Below are positions 56,532-64,000 of a stretch of 64,000 nucleotides of DNA, one piece after another. The notes below the pieces were generated by a model, which worked only from the letters and a program-made list of their open reading frames with translations, ran no database searches and was not told where the DNA came from. Source of the DNA: Massariosphaeria phaeospora (lineage: Eukaryota > Ascomycota > Dothideomycetes > Pleosporales); the NCBI GenBank assembly GCA_011032825.1, contig JAADJZ010000008.1, positions 1,550,001 through 1,614,000 of the forward strand, given 5' to 3'. The first letter of the stretch is position 1. Every line of letters starts with the position of its first letter. Made by a program: the position numbers and the translations under genes.

Positions 56532-59500
56532 AGTTGGAAAGTTATATGGTACTCCAATCGGATTTCGTCTAGGACGAGACTGGTACGAAAAGAGTAGTTG
56601 ATGGAAGGAATGTGAGAAGCGAATGAGACGGCTGCCTGAGCAATAGAAAGAAGAAATGAAGATAGAACAGTGGTTGATGAAGAGGTCAATGGAGATAGGC
56701 TTCACGCTCCTTTATAGTCTCATCGTATCAGGTCTCTATTGTCTTCATGAACGCCAATACTCAACACCAAGAAGATGTATGGCAATGGCATGCAGCAACC
56801 ACTGCCAAGCCATTTTGGAAACGGTGCACGGCGAGGATTCGGATGGGAAGATCTGGTGATCGTTCGAGATGCCGAGGAAGGTAGAAGTAACGACTGGCTG
56901 ACAGACGTTATCTGGCTGCCAAGTCCCAGAGAAGTCATGTAGTACACTCCCTGTTGATGTAATTCAAATAAGCTGGCAGCCCTGTAGAACTATTTCGATG
57001 GGGAAGTACCTGGTAAATGGGCCCTTGGCGTCTTGTGCCTCGGTATGCTAAAGTCAACCTGCGTTGGGATTGGGTGAAGTTGGGTTCCTACATGAGATAA
57101 ATACGAAACGTTCCCCAGTCGTGGTGTTTGTCTATACTAGGAATCGGCGAGCTGCCTCGGGTATCGGCAGATCCGCACTAGTCTGGGGCCCAGCTGGTCT
57201 TTCGGTTGTTTCATGATCGACCGACCACTAGGTAACCTACCGCAATCAGTGTTTAGATAAGACGGTGGCGGTCCATTTCTTCGGTAACTGGAACGTGAAA
57301 GGCCCGATGCGGCAACGTCGCAGCAACATGACAAAAAGTTCGAGCTACCTGCATGGGTATCATCGTAGCAAGATTAAAGAATCGAATACCACGGAAACAA
57401 GACCTCGAAGTCCGCAACAATGGAGATAACTGATAATCGAGCATTCTCATGAGATTGAACAAAAAGGTGCGTCGCCAACATCGCAATGCATCCACAAGAC
57501 TCAATTACACCGAACTGACGATTACGGATGTCTAAGCACCAGAAACCCTTTTCAGGACACTGGTTCCTGGGATGAAACCAACCACGATGTGCGACGATTC
57601 AATCTAGACGGAACTCACCTCCTTGGGTCTGGTATTCAAGAAGAGTCGTTCCACCCCCCATCAAGCCTCCTACATGGCTACAAATAGTATCTCTTTCTAA
57701 CAGGCACTATTATCAAGCAGTGCTTCAAATACCAAGTGTAAATTCCTTCTCTTGCGAAACAGCTTGCTGTAGACCAGGTCCAGTTCTTTTGTGCCATGAC
57801 CCGACAAAGCCATTTTCATGGTCTTCTAGCATTGTCTGCCGTTTATCCTCATCTCTTTTTAGACGTATGTATCCTCTCATACAAATGTTACAGACGCAGG
57901 GTCGTCCCGTAGCTGAGTCGACTTTCATTGTGAGAGTAGAGATGACTCCATCTGTAGCTTACAGGTGACGGAACTTTTAAGAGTAATGGCCTCTTCTCCA
58001 ATAGCCCACTAGCCATGGCCGCGGTCTTGGTCCAGTCGCATGTCTTGATATCCGCCAACTTTTGACGATGTGGGCCACAGTGCCACGTCGTAGCACAAAT
58101 TGTCCAGCCACTGCTAGAAAAAGCCCACACCTCGCAGGTTCCTTTCTTTTACTTCGTAAAGACTTGCTAAGGGGTTCCTGGCTCGAAAAATCTACCGTAT
58201 TCAACGAGCAAGACTGGTTTTAAAGCCCCTATACTGTGTCGCCAATATCTCAACAAAGGAGAGTATTGCATAGACTTGAGAACCAAAGAGCGTAAAGACT
58301 AGGGCAAAAGATAGCCAACAATCTTCATATTCCCAAGGGCGATGATGAACGTGGTGAATAAGGTCGCCCTTCTCGTGGTGTCGTTTGACGTGTAGACATG
58401 CTGAAACGCCATGTTCCTTGGCGTGGACCGTGATGTTTGCGATGAGGTAGCAACAAACATTCGCGGGTTAAACAAGACGAGGAACTGATGGTTGCAACCA
58501 GAACACGGAGCAGGATCTAGGATGTGAGCCGCCCGGAAAACTTTCTCCGCCCGATCGATCGCCAAGACACTAGTGACCCGAGGCAGACTCTTTGCCACAT
58601 CGTCATGCATTTACACTATTCACCACCTCGAACATGAACGACGTGCACCGCGACGGGTTCTTTGTATTTATGCTGGCCAAGAAACGAAGCGATAGCGAAT
58701 GGCAGCTTGTCGCAAGAGCACTCGAAAAACTATCATCTAGCTCACCTCAGCTCCAACACACGTACTGCCATCAAATTCGAAGCTATAACGCGCTCAAAGA
58801 GGTGATCAGTATCATTCCGCCTAATAAGTTTCCTACCTACCTTACTGCGTATACAGCTCTTGTCGAGTTGCGCTCTCTTGGACACCGACTTAGTGGTGTA
58901 TCAACTTAATCACGAACACGCTGAGTGTTCCAAAGTAACACATATCCTCTTCGCGGCACATACCAGCTGCGTAAGTTAGGCATCTCGATGTTGCCGATGC
59001 ATTCTAGCATTGAGATGCTATGCTGACTACATTTGACTTCGCTGGCTAGCATTGGAGCGAACACTAGTTCCACAGTCCACTACGCGTCCGGCCGGTAAGT
59101 GTACAAGAGTAGATATCCATAACACACCGTCTCTCTCGGAGACAGATAGTGTGTTCAAGTTCAGCTCCTACAGTATATTCATACGAACGACAATGTTAGA
59201 TCGTCTTAGATCACCGATGGCCAGCTACTCCGGACCTAGCCTGAATTCCATGAACACCACAGGGACCCGGAGATAGTTGTCTTCAATCTGCGTACAAGTA
59301 ATCCGCAAAACAGATAATACCGAAATCCAGCCACATCAGGACACACCTACGAGACCGGACGAGAGTAGCAGCAATCTCCAATCTCCATTTCGTTCGCACA
59401 CCTCCAAAACTCTAGATCGAACACAGCCTGCATTCGCGGCAGAAGCGCCTTCAGCATACGTGTTGAACACAGTGTCATTAGCGCAGGTGTTGTAGCCCCA

Positions 59501-60481
59501 GTCTTCGTCCGTACTGCTGCTTCCCACGTCCGACGAGACGGTCAGGTCTATTACTCGTATCAATGCGCAGAAGAGACCCAATCAAAGCTATGTTAAAGAG
59601 ACAGCATTAACACACGACTAATGAACCTAGGTGTCCCGTCGGACGTGGAAACAGCAGTACAGTAGCACAGAGAATCCAAGTTTCATCCCATGAGACTTCC
59701 GCCATGCGAACCCTTTACATGCGTACTTGACATACCCCGCACGTAGATAGCAAATCACGTACGGAGTACAGTACAGTACAGAAGTGCAACGAAACAGCTC
59801 GGCGGATACCACAGCAACGGCATGAAAAAAGAAGCGTCTGACCGGGTAACACACACACGTGGATGCAGGTCTCTCGGAGCAATGCACGTCCCGATTGAAC
59901 GCTGACGGAGGAAAACTGGAACTACGTCAGGCAGCCACCAAAGTGAACTAGGTACATATGGGGCGGACAGCGGACCCCATAACTGCTCCTTCGCGCCACC
60001 AGCGCGACACCATGGCGGCAATAACAGCTCACAGCGCCACCAGCCCTCTCTGCAACACCGTTTGTTACTTAACCTCCAACACGCCTGTCTACTCTGCAAC
60101 TGTAGCCTTGCAACCCGCTGTGACGGAGGGCGCGAACGGCATCCTCGCGCGAGCCTCGCTGATTGAACCCAGGAGCCGAGTCCGGGGTTCGGGCTCATGC
60201 AGAAAAGCCCCTATGCACAGCGGAAATTAGCCGTCCGAACCCCCTGTTCGGACGGAAGCCGTCGCGCCAGCGTGTTTGATCGATGCGGAAATTCAAAGCC
60301 TTTATGAAACACTTTGGATTAATAGTATTACATACCGGGCCCCGGACACTAAGAATCAAAGATCACCTTCCCAAGCCGGCCGCGAAATGCGCGCGTGCAT
60401 TGCAAAAGCAATGTGTTGTATTCGTAAGAAAGAAACTGACTGCCCTAAATGAATGCGCAATAGTGAATCCCTTCCTCTCGC
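56532..60481. other. Large intergenic stretch, no gene recognised
   Basis: Nearly 4 kb. The part next to 56,531 is the cutinase promoter. Short frames such as 58,592-58,909 (+) and 58,610-58,299 (-) have no known domain. A GTACGGAGTACAGTACAG motif lies near 59,758 and a perfect hairpin at 60,231-60,255. I see no tRNA and no transposon ends. Confidence 0.45.
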
Positions 60482-62621
60482 TCAATTTTTCTTGGGGGGC
60501 GCCGTGCTGTCCATTGGCTCGGATGGGAGCTCAGCGGTTTCCAAGGAACTGGCGGGGAGCTCCTGCGGTGGCATCTGCTGCGGATGCCCTCGTGCATGGT
60601 AGCTATCACCACCCGGGGACCATGCCTGGTCGTGATACTGCTTCTGAGGAAGAGGACCGGCGCCCCACTGTGCATCTGGTGACCCTGGATATGCTGGTGC
60701 TGGATGAGGCGGTCCATATAGCGACCATCCGCGTCCGCGATCAGGTGGTGATCCGGGATGTGTCGTACCTGGTGAAGGGGGGAAACCCGTGTATTGCGTA
60801 TAGTGTGAAGCTGCTGGAGACTTGGGGTCCTGGTGCGAAGGTAGTTCTGATGCGGGACGGAACGATTTGTCGTTTGGCTTGGCGTTCGATGCCTTGTTTT
60901 TCCTTCTCCGGTAGAACAGCAAGCCAACTCCTACACCTGCTACCATCAGAAGACCACCTATCCCCCCGCCAACGGCACCTCCAATGATGGCACCGCGGTT
61001 GCTCCCTGAAGATTCAGGTGCGGTGGCGCCGGTTGCGGTAGGGATGTTGCGTGTAGGTGCTCTTCCTGTAGGCTTGTATGCGCGGGTCATCTGGACTTGC
61101 AAGTCGCGATGTCCAAATCCACCCTTCGGCGTTAGATTCGTCGCTCCGCCGGTGGCGCCGCCTCCAATGGATGAGATGATTTCCGACGGGACATTGTACT
61201 GAGTTACACTGGCGTTGTATGCCGCCCATTTGGCGCCATTGGCGTTGGATTTACCGAGGTCTAGCCCATGTTGTCCGTAGATAAGTGGGACATCGCAGTC
61301 TGTGAAGTTGGTAAAGTGACCGCCCATGATGATCATTTGATTGTCGATCACGTCGCAGCTGAGGGAATGATGCGGGAATGTGTCGCCTGCTTCTTCTCCG
61401 TCCCTTGGCCAAAACTATAGAAAGTCAGTTGTGTTGGACTAAGAAAGGTATGCAGGACTGTTCCTGCACTACAGTCTCTGAGGGCTCACCTTAATCCACT
61501 GGAAGGATGGCATGCTCAACACCCATACGTCGCCGTATCCGAAGCCGTTCTCAATCGAAGCACCGCCATAAAGATAACTAAGGCCTGTTAGTTTTGCATA
61601 TAGAAACATGAGAGACAGTACGAACATATTGTAGGATGATTTATCCTGCGCCCATACGACTCCTGAGCAGAACCGCCTTCGTTCGCCAGGTATCTCAGAA
61701 CCGGTTGCATTTTGTTTGTACCACTTGTCGTTGCCAACGTCGTAGACGAAGATTTCCTATCGCAATGTGAGCATTATTCCAAAACAGTTCGGATACACAT
61801 ACCGTCATTGGGACTGCCTTTACTGTCCCATTCCCGGCGTCTTGGATGCCGCCATAGTAGACTAACAGACCCGCATCACCAGCAGGTACGTATACCATAC
61901 TTCCTTCGGCCCGTCCGGTTCCATCCGGTCCAGTTTGGTTTCGGAACGTGTTGCCTAGCATGTCGTATACAAGCATGGTGTCCAGTATCGTCGGGGTGCT
62001 GGCATAGCCCGGAACGGACAAGTTGTTAAGATGGCCGCCGTAATAGTACCCCCTGCCTCGATCTTGCGCGACGGTTCCAGCACCTGTTACAGGTCAACAA
62101 CTGCTCTCATCAATATACTAAAAACATACCCCAAGCGGCGCGCTGAATCTCGGACGCTCTCGTGTCGGACACATTCCAGGTATCGTAGACGATGTCGTAG
62201 TACCATAACTTGAACTCTTCCGGCTTCTCACTCCCGAATTCTCCTCCAAACTGATAGATCACCTTGTTTGGTTCATCCGCCCATAGTATTCCACCGTGTA
62301 CGGAAGGGACTGAATCGTTCTTTGTTTTTAGACTATGTTTTGGGAAACCTTCGTTGTTGTCGTCCAGATCGCCTTTTCTCAACCATGTGCCTGAATCGCA
62401 TTAGCATGCGTGAGAACCACCGCCGTCCTGAACATACTAGTATAGTTTAATGAAGCTTCATTGAGTGGCCCGAAGTTCGCAATTCCTCCATCGATATAAT
62501 GTTGTCGATCAACTACTGTTGTTTGATGGCCGAAGAGGCGACAGAAGTCTTTGAGTGGATCCTTCTGCGCAACAGCGAACGAAGCGAAGGACAATATGGA
62601 AAGAACGACTGAACTAAACAT
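60482..62621 (-). CDS. Kelch-repeat surface protein with signal peptide and C-terminal membrane anchor
   Basis: Six exons run from MFSSVVLSILSFASFAVAQ (signal peptide) at 62621. Introns have clear GTATGT-type donors and branch sites (62,437-62,391; 62,129-62,084; 61,802-61,757; then two further near 61,625-61,580 and 61,488-61,417). Kelch blades are marked by YQFGGEFG, YYYGGHLN, LVYYGGIQ, YLYGGASIENGFGYGDVWVL and MIIMGGHF. A Thr/Ser/Pro linker leads to a Gly-rich transmembrane helix (GAIIGGAVGGGIGGLLMVAG) followed by a basic stop-transfer (YRRRK) and a Pro/Gly/Ser-rich cytosolic tail of about 140 residues. This architecture is common in fungi, where such proteins are annotated as cell-wall-anchored kelch proteins; the role is unknown but a surface adhesion or signalling function is plausible. 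An earlier in-frame ATG (62,669) would add 16 residues ahead of the signal peptide. Confidence 0.85.
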
Positions 62622-64000
62622 TATGCTTCGAGTGCTGGACGAGAGTGTCCGCGAAGCTGGCAACCACAAGCAGAAAAAGAAGGGAAGTCAGAAGGAAGTC
62701 CGAAAACGAGCACAGGTGGCAGGCGCGCCTTTTTGTTCAGGCCAAATTTACGACTCAGACTGGACTATGGAGCCAATGAGAATCTACGCCAACACGTCAG
62801 CCCCAGCATCGCTTGCACTTTGTTACAGGAGGCGGCATTCTTCTGAGGCGTCCTAGGCGCTACACTAGATCTGGGACAGTAAATTGGCAGTGCTCTCCAC
62901 CGGGGAGTATCGAAGAACGCCCAGCGGGGATAGGGGCGTGCACTCCCGGGAGTAATGCCTGGGTAGGCGAACTGCTCATCAGCTAATTTGCCTTGACGCA
63001 CATACGGTCAACAGCCAAGAGCCCCTCAAGCTCATACCAAGCGGTAAACGGAGGGTAGACCTGAGACGTGTCAAGGGTGTCCCCAGCGGTTCGAAAAACC
63101 GTCGAATTTCCGCATTAAGATAGAAAGATCCAGCACAGCGTGACACTACATATAAGATTTGTATGCTGCATCACAGCTCAGCGGAGAGAACTCATGTTCC
63201 CTAGATAGAAGGGCGCTTCCCAGGGAATACAGAAGTAGTATAGATGCAAATGTTCCTGTACGGAGTACACCGCTCCAGGGCCAGAAGCGGCTCGTGCGGA
63301 AGCTGAAGAAAAGTGACGTGGGCCATAGCCGGAGATCGAGGCCTAAGACGAGCTGGGGTATTATTGATCGAGCATGTTGGTGAGGGCTGGTTATGCCGCG
63401 TAGCAGCAATGTTTCAGATGTGTGGTGGGAGTCCAAGGACGCGCCATCCCAAAGACGGCTAGCCTAGGTACCGTTCACGATCCTTCGGATCCTGAGGTGC
63501 AGGGCTGGAACGGACATCAAACCAAAGCGGATGTTAGTGAACGAAGTCCGCTCTTCTCGCGTGTTCGCATGCCCGACGGAGTTCAGCCTCAGACTGCGGC
63601 GTTGACAGAAACACCGGCGATAGCTTGGTCTGCCTCCGCAGACTGCCAGTACAAATACATCAACCTATCCAGCTCGCGTTGCTGAGAGTTGGGCGATTTG
63701 TGACGGCTTCATGACGGCTGAGTCGAAATTTTCCCTAACCTGGAAGCAGATGGTCTGATATGTAAGCGCTCGTGTTCGGGTTGTTAAAAGATGCACGCCT
63801 AACGGACGAAATCGGTACCGCGACTAGGATCTGCGGCTCCGACAAAAACACTTTCCTGATGAGTCGGAGAAAAGACAGCAGTCGAAAATCTTTGTTATTG
63901 AGGCGAGCCCTCTTCTTAAAGAAGGATCTCCAAGTTTCGATAAGTTGGCTTCGCCTGTGTAGAGCAGGCTTCTTCTCTTGTCATGATTACTCTTCGTAGG
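62622..64000. other. Right-edge intergenic sequence, no gene recognised
   Basis: Contains the kelch gene promoter. Several short frames on both strands reach the window edge (for example 63,772-63,999 +), without domains. A GTACGGAGTAC motif occurs near 63,257, as near 59,758. Confidence 0.45.

Noticed and set aside
58592..58909. 105-codon plus-strand frame as a small protein gene
   Set aside because: No recognisable family, signal peptide or leader; could be real but there is no positive evidence.
60231..60255. Perfect 10-bp hairpin as a terminator or RNA gene
   Set aside because: A 10-bp stem with a 5-base loop is striking but no U-run, tRNA arms or transcript context accompany it, and it is not next to a gene end (the kelch gene ends about 230 bp away).
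60275..63110. 12-bp inverted match (ATGCGGAAATTC) flanking the kelch gene as TIRs of a transposon
   Set aside because: Too short and no target duplication; the sequence between is an ordinary host gene.
1..64000. tRNA or rRNA genes and CRISPR arrays
   Set aside because: No tRNA A/B-box pair with paired arms or rRNA segment was recognised, and the only regular short repeats are the TIR iterons and the minisatellite described.

Overview
The window comes from a filamentous ascomycete (Pezizomycotina). The evidence is compact genes with short GT-AG introns, fungal-type families (NACHT/ankyrin/HET, PTH11-like receptor, cutinase, P450, RCC1-like, signal peptide peptidase), and a long AT-rich block of transposons riddled with C-to-T and G-to-A changes, as left by repeat-induced point mutation (RIP). 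The class cannot be fixed from sequence alone; Dothideomycetes-like genomes commonly show this two-compartment layout.

Left gene space (1-14,227): a cupin gene on the minus strand; a large decayed NACHT-ankyrin-HET gene (3,203-8,430) carrying four separate lesions; a complete but inactivated Fot1/pogo-like transposon of 1,832 bp with TIRs and a TA target duplication (9,913-11,744); and an intact two-exon signal peptide peptidase gene (12,213-14,227).

AT-rich block (about 14,530-42,870): no host genes were found. It can be resolved almost entirely into nested transposons. From 17,985 to 42,746 it reads as one stack. A Fot1-like remnant (H) was entered by element C2, which holds B, which holds X, which holds a Ty3/gypsy LTR retrotransposon (R), which holds F. 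H was also entered by N, which holds D (with a hAT-like MITE inside) and M (with E inside). A separate complete copy C1 (15,382-17,262) and a 438-bp foldback MITE (17,277-17,714) lie to the left. Almost all boundaries are visible as matching TIRs or LTRs. The Fot1-like families insert at TA, and most have roughly 50-bp TIRs containing short direct repeats with a 17-18 bp period. Every transposase and the retroelement pol gene are full of stops and have lost catalytic residues.

Right gene space (42,870-64,000): a serine-rich conserved-looking protein of unknown function, a GC-rich stretch without recognisable genes, a six-exon PTH11-like membrane receptor, an RCC1-repeat protein, an MFS transporter convergent with a cytochrome P450, a secreted cutinase, and a signal-peptide/kelch/transmembrane surface protein. 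The MFS-P450 pair and the cutinase fit the secreted and detoxification repertoire of a plant-associated or saprotrophic fungus, but no biosynthetic backbone gene is present to make this a metabolite cluster. Intron boundaries were placed by eye from splice signals, frame and family similarity.
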